Source of the DNA: Marinibaculum pumilum
Lineage (GTDB): Bacteria; Pseudomonadota; Alphaproteobacteria; Ferrovibrionales; Ferrovibrionaceae
Assembly (NCBI RefSeq): GCF_042646425.1
Contig: NZ_JBHRTR010000019.1
Span: 1-64,000 of the forward strand
Length of the DNA stretch: 64,000 nucleotides
Direction: 5' to 3'
Positions 24,399 through 33,480 of this stretch are shown in pieces; position 1 is the stretch's first letter, and every line of letters begins with the position of its first letter. The translations under genes were made by a program, and so were the position numbers. The notes beneath the pieces are model-generated. The model was given only the letters and a program-made list of their open reading frames with translations. It searched no databases and was not told the origin of the DNA.

Positions 24399-25373
24399 CT
24401 ACATGCCGATCGCTTCGGCCTGGTCGACGATCACGCGCGCCTGCTTGATCGAAGCATTGTCGATCAGCTTGCCGTCGAGCGCGACGGCGCCCTGGCCGGC
24501 GGCCTGCGCATCCTCCATCGCCTTCAGAATCGCGCGCGCCTTCGCCACCTCGTCGGCGGAGGGGGCGAAGACCTCGTTCGCCAGCGCGATCTGGCTGGGA
24601 TGGATCGCCCACTTGCCCTCGCAGCCCAGGATCGCGGCGCGGCGCGCCTGCGCCTTGTAGCCCTCCGGGTCGGAGAAGTCGCCGAACGGCCCGTCGATCG
24701 GGCGCAGGCCGTTGGCCCGGGCGGCGATCACCATGCGGTTGATCGCGTAGTGCCACATATCGCCCCAGTAGAACTGCCGGTTGCCGTCGCCGTCCGGATC
24801 GCTCAGCACGCCATAGTCCGGGTTCGGCCCGCCGATATTGACGGTGCGGGCCCGGGTGGAGGCGGCATAGTCGGCGACGCCGAAATGCAGGCTTTCCAGC
24901 CGCGGGCTGGCGGCGGCGATCTGCTCGATGTTCTGCATCCCCAGCGCGGTCTCGATGATCGCCTCCAGGCCGATCCGCTTCGTGAAGCCCTTCGCCGTCT
25001 CGATCTGGGTCAGCAGCATGTCGACGGCATAGATGTCGGCGGCGGTGCCGGCCTTCGGGATCATGATCAGGTCCAGCTTGTCGCCGGCCTGCTCCACCAC
25101 GTCGACCACGTCGCGGTACATGTAGTGGGTGTCCAGGCCGTTGATCCGGACCGCCATGCTCTTGCTGCCCCAGTCCACGTCATGCAGCGCCTGGACGATG
25201 TTCGCCCGCGCCTGCGCCTTCTGGTCGGGGGCCACCGCATCCTCAAGGTCCAGGAAGATGATGTCCGCCTCCGACTTCGCCGCCTTCTCGAAGAATTTGG
25301 GGCTGGAGCCGGGCACGGCCAGTTCGCAGCGGTTCAGGCGGGCCTTGGCCTGGGAGACGGTCTGGAAGCTCAT
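24399..25373 (-). CDS. L-malyl-CoA/beta-methylmalyl-CoA lyase-like (HpcH/HpaI aldolase)
   Basis: 324 residues of the CitE/HpcH family, very similar in length and motifs to Rhodobacter malyl-CoA lyase Mcl1: FLDLEDAVAPDQKAQARANI, VRINGLDTHYMYRDVVD, LDLIMIPKAGTAADIYAVD, DGPFGDFSDPEG and GKWAIHPSQIALANEVF with the metal-binding carboxylates. The enzyme cleaves malyl-CoA or beta-methylmalyl-CoA to glyoxylate plus acetyl- or propionyl-CoA, a step of the ethylmalonyl-CoA pathway. A malyl-CoA thioesterase paralogue is an alternative. Start at 25371-25373, MSFQTVSQAK; long upstream extension is a frame shadow. Confidence 0.85.
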   Translation of the reverse strand: MSFQTVSQAKARLNRCELAVPGSSPKFFEKAAKSEADIIFLDLEDAVAPDQKAQARANIVQALHDVDWGSKSMAVRINGLDTHYMYRDVVDVVEQAGDKLDLIMIPKAGTAADIYAVDMLLTQIETAKGFTKRIGLEAIIETALGMQNIEQIAAASPRLESLHFGVADYAASTRARTVNIGGPNPDYGVLSDPDGDGNRQFYWGDMWHYAINRMVIAARANGLRPIDGPFGDFSDPEGYKAQARRAAILGCEGKWAIHPSQIALANEVFAPSADEVAKARAILKAMEDAQAAGQGAVALDGKLIDNASIKQARVIVDQAEAIGM

Positions 25374-25552
25374 CGGCGGGTCCTTTGCGGCAGGAGGCGG
25401 GCGGCCGGGCCGCACGGCGGCATGGCCGACCCAGCGGCGGGCCGGCCTGCCGCGGCTGGCGGCGCCTGTGGCGGTTGAAATCGCGGCAAACTGGCTTGCG
25501 GCCGGGTGCAAGTCAACATCGCCGGGGGAGGCGGCGCGGCAGGGGGCCGGGC

Positions 25553-26482
25553 TTAGCTGCCTGCCCGGGCCAGCGGATGATGCTCGTTCACCAGGGTCTG
25601 CATCCGGGCCTGCAGGACATGGGTGTAGATCTGCGTGGTGCTGATATCGGCATGGCCCAGCATCTGCTGCACCGCCCGCAGGTCGGCGCCGTGCGACAGG
25701 AGGTGGGTGGCGAAGGCGTGGCGCAGCACATGCGGCGATACCCGCTCCGCCGCGATGCCGGCCTCGGTCGCGGCCGCCTTCAGCAGCTGGCCGAATCGCT
25801 GCCGGGTCAGATGGCCCTCGGCGGCGCGGGACGGGAACAGGAAGCGGCTGCCGCGGCGCGGCGCCTGGGCCAGGAAGATGCCGCGGACCGGAAGGTAGGC
25901 CTCGATCGCCGCCAGCGCCGGCTCCCCCAGCGGCACGATCCGCTCCTTGGCCCCCTTGCCGATGACCCGCAGGATCCGGGGCTCGCCGTCGTGATGGGGA
26001 AAGGGCAGGCCGACCAGTTCCGAAACCCGCAGGCCGGTGGCGTAGAGCACCTCCATCAGCGCCGTCATCCGCAGGCCCTCCGGCCCCGGCAGCGCGCCCG
26101 CCGCCGCCAGCAGCTCCGCGACCTCGTCCTCGCCGAGGGTCTTCGGCAGGGGGCGGCCACGCTGCGGCGAGGCCAGCCGCAGGGTCGGATCGTCGCCGCG
26201 GCGGCCCTCTTCCAGCAGGAAACCGTAGAACTGCCGCAGGCAGCTCAGCCGGCGCGCGGCGGTGGCGCGCCCCAGGCCCGCCGTCGCGGCATCGGCCAGC
26301 CAGCGCCGCAGATCCTCCAACCCCGCATCGACGGGGCGCAGGCGGCGTCCGGCCAGGAAGGCGGACAGGCGGGCGAGGTCGGTGCCATAGGCGGCGATGG
26401 TGTTGCGCGCCGCGCCGCGCTCCGCCGCCAGCATCTCCAGGAAGGCCTCGATGTCGGGATCGTCGTCGGCGCTGCGCGGCAT
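25553..26482 (-). CDS. xerD: tyrosine recombinase XerD
   Basis: 309 residues. Catalytic residues of the tyrosine recombinases are visible: R152 in YATGLRVSEL, K176 in VIGKGAKER, H251 and R254 in HVLRHAFATH, H277 in QMLGHADIS and the nucleophile Y286 in TQIYTHV. The N-terminal SAM-like domain is normal. With XerC it resolves chromosome dimers at dif before division. Standard chromosomal copy rather than a mobile integrase: no att-like repeats or cargo nearby, and the stop to start distance to the next gene upstream is three bases. Confidence 0.93.
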   Translation of the reverse strand: MPRSADDDPDIEAFLEMLAAERGAARNTIAAYGTDLARLSAFLAGRRLRPVDAGLEDLRRWLADAATAGLGRATAARRLSCLRQFYGFLLEEGRRGDDPTLRLASPQRGRPLPKTLGEDEVAELLAAAGALPGPEGLRMTALMEVLYATGLRVSELVGLPFPHHDGEPRILRVIGKGAKERIVPLGEPALAAIEAYLPVRGIFLAQAPRRGSRFLFPSRAAEGHLTRQRFGQLLKAAATEAGIAAERVSPHVLRHAFATHLLSHGADLRAVQQMLGHADISTTQIYTHVLQARMQTLVNEHHPLARAGS

Positions 26483-26485
26483 CGC

Positions 26486-28333
26486 TCAGAGGCCTGCGGC
26501 AAGGGCCTTCTCGGCCGCGATGCGGCGGGCTTCCGCCGACAGGCCCAGCCCGTTCAGGCCGCGCGCCAGATGCACCACCAGGGCCAGGTCGGCCGCCCCT
26601 GGCCCGTCGGGCAGCAGGGCGGCAAGCGCGGCGAGCATCGCCTCGCCCTGGCGGCGCGCTGCGACGGCGGTGTCGAAGCGCCCGACGGCCTCCCGGCGCT
26701 GCTGTGCCGGGCTGCGGGAGGCGCCGGGAGACAGCGCGGCCGGGCCGGCCGTGTCCGGCGCCGGCAGGGCCCGCAGCGCGGCCGCCTGTTCCGGTCCCAG
26801 CGGCAGGTCCAGGGCGTCGGCCAGGGCCAGATAGGTCTCCTCCCGACTGCGGCGCCGGCTTTCCGGCAGGTCGGCCAGGGTCGCCGTCCAGGCCGCATGG
26901 TCGGCATCGGACCAGGGCAGGAAGCCCGGCGACGCCAGCCGCAGCACGGCCCAGATGCCCGTCTCGGCCCTGCGGGCCTGCGGGTCCGCACCGGCCGCCC
27001 GCAGCCGTTGCCACCAGGACAGCGCCTCCTCCACGTCGCCGGCGCGAAGGAAGGTCCGCATCGTTTCCGCCGCCAGGTCGCCGCTCAGCCGTTCCGGGTT
27101 CAGCCGCGCCAGCAGCGGCGTTGCGGTGCGCGCCGCCGCCACCGGTATGCCGGCGCTGCGGCCGGCCAGCAGCATGGCGTCGACACTGTCCTCAAGCGGC
27201 TGGGTCTGTCCCGGATCGCCGATCTGCCGCTCCAGGGTACGATAGGTCCGGGCCGGGGCATCGGCTGCCGGGCTGTCGCCGGCCGCGGCCTCCAGCCAGA
27301 GGCCGGCCAGGGTCGCGGGCGGCAGGTTGCCCTCTCCGACGGCACGTTCGGCCGCCGGCAGGCGCATCCGCAGCGACGCCTCCGGCAATGCCGCCAGTGC
27401 GGCCAGCGCCGCGGCGCCGGCGCCCGCGTCGATGCCCTCCGGCGGGGCGCTGCCGGTCAGCCTGAACAGGGCCAGGTTCAGCGGATCCGCGACCAGGGCC
27501 GGGTCGTCGGCCACCTTGCTGCCGTTCAGGGCCTGGCGGGCCGCGCGGATGAAGGGGTCGGGACGGTCGCCGATCTCCGCGATGGTTTCCGCCGTCAGCG
27601 CCGCCATGGCCGGATTGCCGTCCGCCACCTGGCAGAGCAGGTTCGACTTCTCCCACCAGGGATCGGCGCCTTCCAGAAGGGCGCTGCGGGTCAGGTCGCA
27701 GGCCAGCGGTGCCTGCCCTGCCAGCCAGGCCGCCTCGGCGGCCCGGCGCCGCATAGCGGGCGCCGCCAGGGCATTGCCGGGTGCCGCAGCGGCCAGGGCG
27801 GCGGCATCTCCCGCCCGCCCGGCCCCCAACAGGGCGGCAATCCGCCATTGCAGGAACGTCTCGGGCGCCACCCCCTGGGGCGGACTGGCGGGGCTCAGCA
27901 GCAGGCGGCGGCGGATCTCCTGTAGGGCGACGGAGCGGGTCGGCAGCGCCAGGGTATCGAACAGCGGTTCCAGTCCGGCGGCCGGCGTGTCGCGCCAGAT
28001 CGCCGGCGGGAAGGCGCCGTCCTGCGGCGCCAGGGTGCCGACCGGTGCGCGGTCCGGGCTGTCGAGCTCGCCGATCTCGATCCGGGCCGGCCCGGAAGGC
28101 CGCTGCGGCGCCGGCGCCGAAGGCCGTGGCGCAGGCGCGGAACCGGTGTCCGGCGCAGCGGCATTGCCGCCCGACAGGCCGGGGATCAGGGTGGTGGGTT
28201 GCGCCGCGGCACCATCGAGAAATGCGGTGCCGGGCAGGACGGACTGGGCGGCGTACAGCAGGCATGCCGCCGCCAGGACCCGCCGCGCGGTGCCAGCCCC
28301 GGTCCGGAACCGGCCGCTCAGCCGGCCCGGCAT
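26486..28333 (-). CDS. exported helical-repeat protein of unknown function
   Basis: 615 residues. After a basic N-terminus there is a hydrophobic export signal (RRVLAAACLLYAAQSVLPG) followed by a Pro/Ala linker (residues about 55-95), then a long alanine/leucine-rich helical body with repeated short helices reminiscent of TPR or SEL1-like solenoids. No catalytic motif is visible. A TTG at 28381 could extend it by 16 residues, but ATG 28333 lies just after the stop of the small membrane-protein gene and gives a better signal peptide. Three bases separate its stop from the xerD start, so the genes are cotranscribed. Function unknown, probably envelope-associated. Confidence 0.75.
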   Translation of the reverse strand: MPGRLSGRFRTGAGTARRVLAAACLLYAAQSVLPGTAFLDGAAAQPTTLIPGLSGGNAAAPDTGSAPAPRPSAPAPQRPSGPARIEIGELDSPDRAPVGTLAPQDGAFPPAIWRDTPAAGLEPLFDTLALPTRSVALQEIRRRLLLSPASPPQGVAPETFLQWRIAALLGAGRAGDAAALAAAAPGNALAAPAMRRRAAEAAWLAGQAPLACDLTRSALLEGADPWWEKSNLLCQVADGNPAMAALTAETIAEIGDRPDPFIRAARQALNGSKVADDPALVADPLNLALFRLTGSAPPEGIDAGAGAAALAALAALPEASLRMRLPAAERAVGEGNLPPATLAGLWLEAAAGDSPAADAPARTYRTLERQIGDPGQTQPLEDSVDAMLLAGRSAGIPVAAARTATPLLARLNPERLSGDLAAETMRTFLRAGDVEEALSWWQRLRAAGADPQARRAETGIWAVLRLASPGFLPWSDADHAAWTATLADLPESRRRSREETYLALADALDLPLGPEQAAALRALPAPDTAGPAALSPGASRSPAQQRREAVGRFDTAVAARRQGEAMLAALAALLPDGPGAADLALVVHLARGLNGLGLSAEARRIAAEKALAAGL

Positions 28334-28343
28334 CCGTCGCGGC

Positions 28344-28484
28344 TCACTGGCGCAGCCGCTCACTCGAAATCGGCTTTTCAACGGTCTTCGTCGGCGCCGG
28401 GATTTCCCAGGTGGCGAGGAAAACCGCCCCGACGATCAGGACGAAGACCACGAGAAGGGCAAGGAGAGCCGTCAACCGGCGCAT
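28344..28484 (-). CDS. 46-residue single-pass membrane protein
   Basis: An ORF too short for usual cut-offs: MRRLTALLALLVVFVLIVG begins a classic basic-then-hydrophobic transmembrane segment (residues about 5-25), followed by a 20-residue polar tail (EIPAPTKTVEKPISSERLRQ). The stop lies ten bases before the ATG of the 615-residue exported protein and a promoter candidate sits 70 bases upstream, so it likely leads that operon with xerD. The Pro-rich tail faces the periplasm if the positive-inside rule holds. I have seen similarly placed small proteins in related genomes, but have no name for it. Confidence 0.65.
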   Translation of the reverse strand: MRRLTALLALLVVFVLIVGAVFLATWEIPAPTKTVEKPISSERLRQ

Positions 28485-28553
28485 CGGCAGCGATCTGTGC
28501 TAGGGGTGCGGGGTCGCCGCCGCCGGACCGGCCGGCGGTGCGAATCTGCCTGC

Positions 28554-28582
28554 AGTCTATCGGTCGCGCCGGCACGAAACAA
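28554..28582 (-). promoter_or_regulatory. candidate promoter for small membrane protein - xerD operon
   Basis: On the minus strand TTGTTT (28582-28577), a 17-base spacer and TAGACT (28559-28554) resemble a sigma70 promoter, starting transcription about 60 bases before the 46-residue ORF. The rest of the 325-base divergent spacer 28485-28809 contains the aroK leader and nothing else I can identify. Confidence 0.35.
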
Positions 28583-28809
28583 ACCTCTTCTGCCGGCCGG
28601 GCCCGCCCTTTCGATGCCGCCGGACGGTCCCGTCCGGCCCGGCATGCGGGCAATTGCCAGCGGCCCCGTGGTGTGCGAGTCTGCGGGAAAGCTGGAAAAC
28701 CCTTGTTCCCATACCTTGCCCGACCGCGCCGGTCCCCCCGACGTGCATGCCTGAAACAGGACAGTCCCATGACACCCTCCTCCGGTCCGACCGCGGGGAG
28801 CGGGCCGGC

Positions 28810-29568
28810 GTGACCAAAGCAGAGACATCCCCTGCACCGGCATATCCGCCGACCGCCGGGCCCGGACCCGGCCGGGCAGGCTTGTCCGGGCCGGGTTCCG
28901 CCGCGAGTCGGGACTGCCCGGCAGAACCGGCGGGCGACGTGGATGGCGATGGCCGGGCAGCCGGCGGCAGCCTGGTGCTTGTCGGCCTGATGGGCTCCGG
29001 CAAGTCGACGATCGGTCGGCGGCTGGCCAACCGCCTGGGTATGCGTTTCGTCGATGCCGACGACGAGATCGAGAAGGCGGCCGGCTGCAGCATCTCCGAC
29101 ATCTTCGCCACCATGGGGGAGGCCGCGTTCCGCGACGGCGAACGGCGGGTGATCGCGCGGCTTCTGGCGGAGGGGCCGCTGGTCCTGGCGACCGGCGGCG
29201 GGGCCTTTATGGACGAGACCACGCGCGACCGGATTCGGGACGCCGGCACGTCGATCTGGCTGCGGGCAGGCCTGGAGGTGCTGGTGCGCCGCTGCCAGCG
29301 GCGCACGCACCGGCCGCTGCTGCAGCAGGGCAACCCGCGGGACGTGCTGCGCGACCTGATGGCGCGGCGGCACCCGCTCTACGAGACGGCGGACGTGACG
29401 GTGGACAGCGGCGACGAGGATCACGAAACGGTGGTGGACCGGATCATCGCCGCGCTGGCCGCGCGCGGGACGGCCGCCGGCGCGGCCGGTCGGGTCGATG
29501 CCGATGGCGTGGATAGTGAACCCCGGGGCGTCGGCGGCCGGGACGGAGGAACGGACCATGCCGGCTGA
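28810..29568 (+). CDS. aroK: shikimate kinase with long N-terminal extension
   Basis: Phosphorylates shikimate in the aromatic amino-acid pathway. P-loop GLMGSGKST is at about residue 59-67, the shikimate-binding DADDEIEKAAG, FRDGERRVI and TGGGAFMD follow, and RRTHRPLL is the lid. At 252 residues it is about 60-70 longer than usual: the first 50 residues are Pro/Gly/Ala-rich and the last 35 are also low complexity. GTG 28810 is chosen because GGGGAG lies ten bases upstream; ATG 28747 is an alternative. Overlaps the aroB start by eleven bases, as expected for the conserved aroKB operon. Confidence 0.92.
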   Translation: MTKAETSPAPAYPPTAGPGPGRAGLSGPGSAASRDCPAEPAGDVDGDGRAAGGSLVLVGLMGSGKSTIGRRLANRLGMRFVDADDEIEKAAGCSISDIFATMGEAAFRDGERRVIARLLAEGPLVLATGGGAFMDETTRDRIRDAGTSIWLRAGLEVLVRRCQRRTHRPLLQQGNPRDVLRDLMARRHPLYETADVTVDSGDEDHETVVDRIIAALAARGTAAGAAGRVDADGVDSEPRGVGGRDGGTDHAG

Positions 29569-30733
29569 AACCGGCGCCGCGGCGCTGAAGGGGCGGGCAG
29601 AACCGGCGATCCAGACGGTGGAGGTGGCGCTGGGCGCGCGCAGCTACCGGATCCTCGTCGGCGCCGGCCTGCTGGCCGAGGCCGGCCGCCACCTGGCGCA
29701 GGCCGGCCGGCCGCGGCAGGTCGCCATCGTCACGGATGAGAATCTTGCCGACCGGCACCTGCCGGCCCTGCAGACCGCGCTGGCGGAGGCGGGGATCGCT
29801 GCGGTCGCGCAGGTGCTGCCGCCGGGCGAGGGGGCGAAATCTTTTGGCAGCTTCGAACGCCTGTGCGAATGGCTGCTGGAGGTCCGGATCGAGCGCCGCG
29901 ACATGGTGCTGGCCTTCGGCGGCGGGGTCGTCGGGGATCTGGCCGGCTTTGCCGCAGCGGTGCTGCGGCGCGGTACCCGGTTCGCGCAGGTCCCCACCAC
30001 CCTGCTGGCGCAGGTCGACAGCGCAGTCGGCGGCAAGACCGCGATCAACACCCGCTTCGGCAAGAACCTGATCGGCGCCTTCCACCAGCCGGAGCTGGTG
30101 CTGGCGGATACCGACCTGCTGGACAGCCTGCCGCCGCGCGAACTGCGGGCCGGCTATGCGGAAGTGCTGAAATATGGCCTGCTGGGCGACCGCGCCTTCC
30201 TGGACTGGCTTGCGGCGCATGGGCCGGCCGTGCTGGACGGCGCCGATGGCGGCGCGGCACGGGCGGAGGCGATCGCCCGCTCCTGCCGGGCGAAGGCAGC
30301 CTTCGTCGCCGGCGACGAACGCGAGAGCGGCGACCGCGCGCTGCTCAATCTCGGCCATACCTTCGGTCATGCGCTGGAGGCGGAGGCCGGCATGACAGGC
30401 GATCTCCTGCATGGCGAGGCGGTGGCGGTCGGCATGCTCTGCGCCGCGATCCTGTCGGAACGACGGGGCCTGCTGGGTGCCGCGGACACCGCCGCCGTGC
30501 GCCGGCACCTGGCCGCCGCCGGCCTGCCGCAGTCGCTGGCGGAGATCGGCGGCGCGGACTGGCCGGCCGGGCGGCTCTACGCGCATATGCGGCAGGACAA
30601 GAAGGCGGAGGGCGGGCGCCTGCGATTCGTACTGATGCGGGGCCTGGGTAACGCCTTCCTGGCCGACGACGTCGCCGAGGACGAGGTGCGCGACACCTTG
30701 GATGCGGTGCGCCGCCCCGGCAATATGGCGTGA
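29558..30733 (+). CDS. aroB: 3-dehydroquinate synthase
   Basis: 391 residues. Second shikimate-pathway enzyme, converting DAHP to 3-dehydroquinate with NAD and Zn. Seen: ALGARSYRILVGAGLL, LPPGEGAKSF, the glycine-rich GGGVVGDLAGFAA, TTLLAQVDSAVGGKTAIN, GYAEVLKYGLLGD, LNLGHTFGHALE with Zn-binding histidine, and HGEAVAVGM with another. The ATG at 29558 follows GGAGGA by seven bases. Its TGA overlaps a GTG that starts the CNNM/CBS gene, so the three genes form one translationally coupled operon. Confidence 0.96.
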   Translation: MPAETGAAALKGRAEPAIQTVEVALGARSYRILVGAGLLAEAGRHLAQAGRPRQVAIVTDENLADRHLPALQTALAEAGIAAVAQVLPPGEGAKSFGSFERLCEWLLEVRIERRDMVLAFGGGVVGDLAGFAAAVLRRGTRFAQVPTTLLAQVDSAVGGKTAINTRFGKNLIGAFHQPELVLADTDLLDSLPPRELRAGYAEVLKYGLLGDRAFLDWLAAHGPAVLDGADGGAARAEAIARSCRAKAAFVAGDERESGDRALLNLGHTFGHALEAEAGMTGDLLHGEAVAVGMLCAAILSERRGLLGAADTAAVRRHLAAAGLPQSLAEIGGADWPAGRLYAHMRQDKKAEGGRLRFVLMRGLGNAFLADDVAEDEVRDTLDAVRRPGNMA

Positions 30734-32079
30734 TCATGGAGAGCGAAGCCTATTCCCTGACCGAGCTGGCCCTGGCGGGCGCGGCGATCCTGGTCCTGAT
30801 CTGCCTCTCGGCCTTCTTTTCCGGCTCCGAGACCGGACTGACAGCGGCCTCCCGGGCGCGCATCAACCACCTGTCGCAGCAGGGCAACCGGCGTGCCCGC
30901 GTCGTCAGCCGGCTGCTGGAGCGGCAGGACCGCCTGATCGGCACCATCCTGCTGGGCAACAACCTGGTCAACATCCTGGCCTCGTCGCTGGCCACCTCGG
31001 TGTTGATCCTGGTGTTCGGAGAGGCGGGCGTGGTCTACGCCACCCTGGCGATGACCCTGATCGTGGTGGTCTTCGCCGAGGTGCTGCCGAAGACCTATGC
31101 CATCAACAATCCCGACCGCGCCGCTTTGGCCGTGGCACCGGTCGTCGCCGTCGTCGTGGCCGTCCTTGCACCTCTGGTACATGCGGTGCAGGTGCTGGTG
31201 AACGGCGCGCTCCGGCTGTTCGGCATCGACATCAAGCCCGGCCAGAGCATGGTCAGCGCGGCGGAGGAGCTGAAGTCACACCTGGACCTGCATGGCAAGG
31301 AGGGCACCCTGCACAAGAGCGCCCGCGACATGCTGGGCTCGATCCTCGACCTGGACGAGGTCGAGGTTTCCGACGTGATGATCCATCGCCGCGACATCCA
31401 GATGCTGGACCTGTCGGAACCGACCTCCGCTCTGATCGACCAGGCGATGCAGAGCCGCCACAGCCGGCTGCCGCTGTGGCGCGACGATTCCGACAACATC
31501 GTCGGCGTTCTGCACGGCAAGGACCTGCTGCGGGAGCTGATGGCGGCGCGGACCCAGGCGGCCGATTTCGACCTGGATTCCATCGACCTGATGGCGGTCG
31601 CGAAGGAACCCTGGTTCGTGCCGGACACCACCTCGCTGCGGGAGCAGCTGCATGCCTTCCGCACCCGGCATGCGCATTTCGCCCTGGTGGTGGACGAGTA
31701 CGGCACCCTGATGGGGCTCGTCACCCTGGAGGACATCCTGGAGGAGATCGTCGGCGATATCCGCGACGAGCACGATCCGGAAGAGGTGGTCGGCATCGAG
31801 GCGAACGGCGACGGGTCCTACACGGTCGCCGGGTCGGTGACGATTCGCGACCTGAACCGGCGCCTGGAATGGAACCTGCCGGACGACGAGGCGACGACCG
31901 TGGCCGGTCTGCTGATCCACGAGGCGCGGCGCCTGCCGGAGGTCGGGCAGGCCTTCCAGTTCTATAATGTCCGCTTCGACGTGCTTCGCCGCCAGCGCAC
32001 CCGGGTCACCCAGATGCGGCTGACCCCCTTGTCGCCGGACCAGGCCGCCCGCGGCGACGGTGCCGGCGAGACCGGATGA
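30730..32079 (+). CDS. CNNM/CBS-domain membrane protein (CorC/HlyC-like)
   Basis: 449 residues from GTG 30730 (ATG 30736 is as likely). The N-terminal CNNM domain has about four membrane segments (residues about 8-150) including LSAFFSGSETGLTAASRARI and the conserved AEVLPKTYAINNP. A CBS pair follows (HRRDIQMLDLSE to about residue 345, with VVDEYGTLMGLVTLEDILEE), then a CorC_HlyC transporter-associated domain to the end. Homologues take part in magnesium or cobalt homeostasis; the old hemolysin label is historical. Widely found after aroB in alphaproteobacteria. Confidence 0.9.
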   Translation: MIMESEAYSLTELALAGAAILVLICLSAFFSGSETGLTAASRARINHLSQQGNRRARVVSRLLERQDRLIGTILLGNNLVNILASSLATSVLILVFGEAGVVYATLAMTLIVVVFAEVLPKTYAINNPDRAALAVAPVVAVVVAVLAPLVHAVQVLVNGALRLFGIDIKPGQSMVSAAEELKSHLDLHGKEGTLHKSARDMLGSILDLDEVEVSDVMIHRRDIQMLDLSEPTSALIDQAMQSRHSRLPLWRDDSDNIVGVLHGKDLLRELMAARTQAADFDLDSIDLMAVAKEPWFVPDTTSLREQLHAFRTRHAHFALVVDEYGTLMGLVTLEDILEEIVGDIRDEHDPEEVVGIEANGDGSYTVAGSVTIRDLNRRLEWNLPDDEATTVAGLLIHEARRLPEVGQAFQFYNVRFDVLRRQRTRVTQMRLTPLSPDQAARGDGAGETG

Positions 32080-32170
32080 CCGGCCGCCGGACGCGGTCGC
32101 AGGAACCTTCCGCCTGCCAGCCGGGCGCCCCGACCGGTCCTGACCGATGCAGTGAGCGACGGGCCCGGGC

Positions 32171-33049
32171 ATGATCTGGGCGCTGCTGGAGGTGCTTGCG
32201 CCGGTCGTCCTGACCGCCGGCCTCGGCTTCACCTGGACCCGGGTGGGGGCGGGCTTCGACACCGACATGGTGACCCGTCTGGTGCTGTGGCTTGGCGCGC
32301 CCTGCCTGATCTTCGAGAGCCTGACCCGCTACGACCTGCCGCTGCTGCTGCTGGCCGAGCAGGCCGCGGCCGCCATCGCGGTCTGCGCCCTGGTCGGTGC
32401 CACCGCCTGGGCCCTCGCCTGGAGCGCCGGCTGGCCGCTGGCCAGCTTCGTGCCGCCGGTCCTGTTCCCCAATGCCGGCAATCTGGGCCTGCCGCTCGCC
32501 CTCTTCGCCTTCGGCGACGAGGCGCTGGGCCTGGCCGTCCCCTATTTCGCGGTCACCTCGATGCTGCAGCACACGCTGGGGCAGCGCATCGCGGCGGGCA
32601 AGGGCCGGGGCTGGCGGGCGCTGCTGACGCCGAACGTGTTCGCGATCGGTGCGGCCGTGCTGGTGGTGGCGTCCGACGTCACGGTGCCGCGCTTCCTGGG
32701 CAACACGATCGCGCTGGTCGGCGACCTGACGATCCCGCTGATGCTGCTCGCCCTCGGCGTGTCGCTGGGATCGCTGCAGGTGCGGCGCCTGGGCACCAGT
32801 CTTCGGATCGCCGTCCTCAGGCTGGTCCTGGGCCTGGCGGCGGGCCTGGCGGTCGCCTGGCTGTTCGGCCTGGAAGGCACGGCGCGGAGCGTCCTGATCC
32901 TGCTCTCGGCAATGCCGGTGGCGGTCTTCACCTATCTGTTCGCCGCCCGCTACGGGCGGGACAGCGACCTGGTCGCCGGTGCCGTCGTGCTGTCGACCCT
33001 GATCTCGTTCGCGACCCTGCCGCTGCTGCTCTGGTACCTTCTCCCCTGA
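32171..33049 (+). CDS. AEC family (auxin efflux carrier-like) permease
   Basis: 292 residues with roughly ten hydrophobic segments. The inverted-repeat fold of the AEC/malonate carrier family is suggested by FPNAGNLGLPLALFAFGDEA in the first half and IPLMLLALGVSLGSLQVRRL plus LLSAMPVAVFTYLFAARYG in the second. Members export or import small carboxylates or amino acids; no substrate can be assigned. The gene stands 91 bases after the CNNM/CBS gene and converges on the RHH gene; a run of eight G lies in the 74-base spacer at 33110-33117. Confidence 0.85.
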   Translation: MIWALLEVLAPVVLTAGLGFTWTRVGAGFDTDMVTRLVLWLGAPCLIFESLTRYDLPLLLLAEQAAAAIAVCALVGATAWALAWSAGWPLASFVPPVLFPNAGNLGLPLALFAFGDEALGLAVPYFAVTSMLQHTLGQRIAAGKGRGWRALLTPNVFAIGAAVLVVASDVTVPRFLGNTIALVGDLTIPLMLLALGVSLGSLQVRRLGTSLRIAVLRLVLGLAAGLAVAWLFGLEGTARSVLILLSAMPVAVFTYLFAARYGRDSDLVAGAVVLSTLISFATLPLLLWYLLP

Positions 33050-33123
33050 ACGCCTCCTGTCCTGACCACCCGGGGTTGCGGCAGGGCGCCCGCGCGGCAG
33101 CTCCGGGTCGGGGGGGGAGGCGC

Positions 33124-33444
33124 CTAGCTGACGGGCAGGTCGATCTGCAGGCGCTGCAGCAGGTTCAGCAGGACGGCGGCACGGATCCGCATGGTGCGGG
33201 AGCGTTCGGTTCGGCCGGGATCGGCCTCGACCTCGGCGCAGAAATCATCGAGCGACATGTTGCGGCTCTGACAGACATGGCGCAGAGCCTGCCACTCCAC
33301 ATAGGACAGCTTGATACTCGTTCGGCCCGTCGGCAGCGTAATATTGCCGACGATCAGCTGGTCTCTGTTGGACTGCGGACGCACGTTTCTTCCCGGGGTC
33401 GTTGTCTGGCATAACTCTCGCATTTGAACGGTGCCACCTACCAT
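33124..33444 (-). CDS. ribbon-helix-helix domain protein
   Basis: 106 residues. The C-terminal part resembles the RHH_4 type DNA-binding domain of alphaproteobacteria: KLSYVEWQALRHVCQSRNMS and RAAVLLNLLQRLQ. The N-terminal 35 residues are polar. Start at 33444 is supported by GAGGG six bases upstream; an internal Met at 33423 is possible. It may be a small transcriptional regulator. BolA is encoded 36 bases further upstream on the same strand, so both may share a transcript. Confidence 0.7.
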   Translation of the reverse strand: MVGGTVQMRELCQTTTPGRNVRPQSNRDQLIVGNITLPTGRTSIKLSYVEWQALRHVCQSRNMSLDDFCAEVEADPGRTERSRTMRIRAAVLLNLLQRLQIDLPVS

Positions 33445-33480
33445 AAGTTGCCCTCATTGAATAGCGGCAAGATGCCGTTG

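Noticed and set aside
25553..26482. XerD gene as a mobile-element integrase
   Set aside because: Sequence and setting match the housekeeping recombinase; no flanking att repeats, cargo genes or composition change.
25374..27014. 871-residue reading of the malyl-CoA lyase frame through xerD
   Set aside because: Pro/Gly/Ala/Arg-rich shadow; MSFQTVSQ is the conserved family start.
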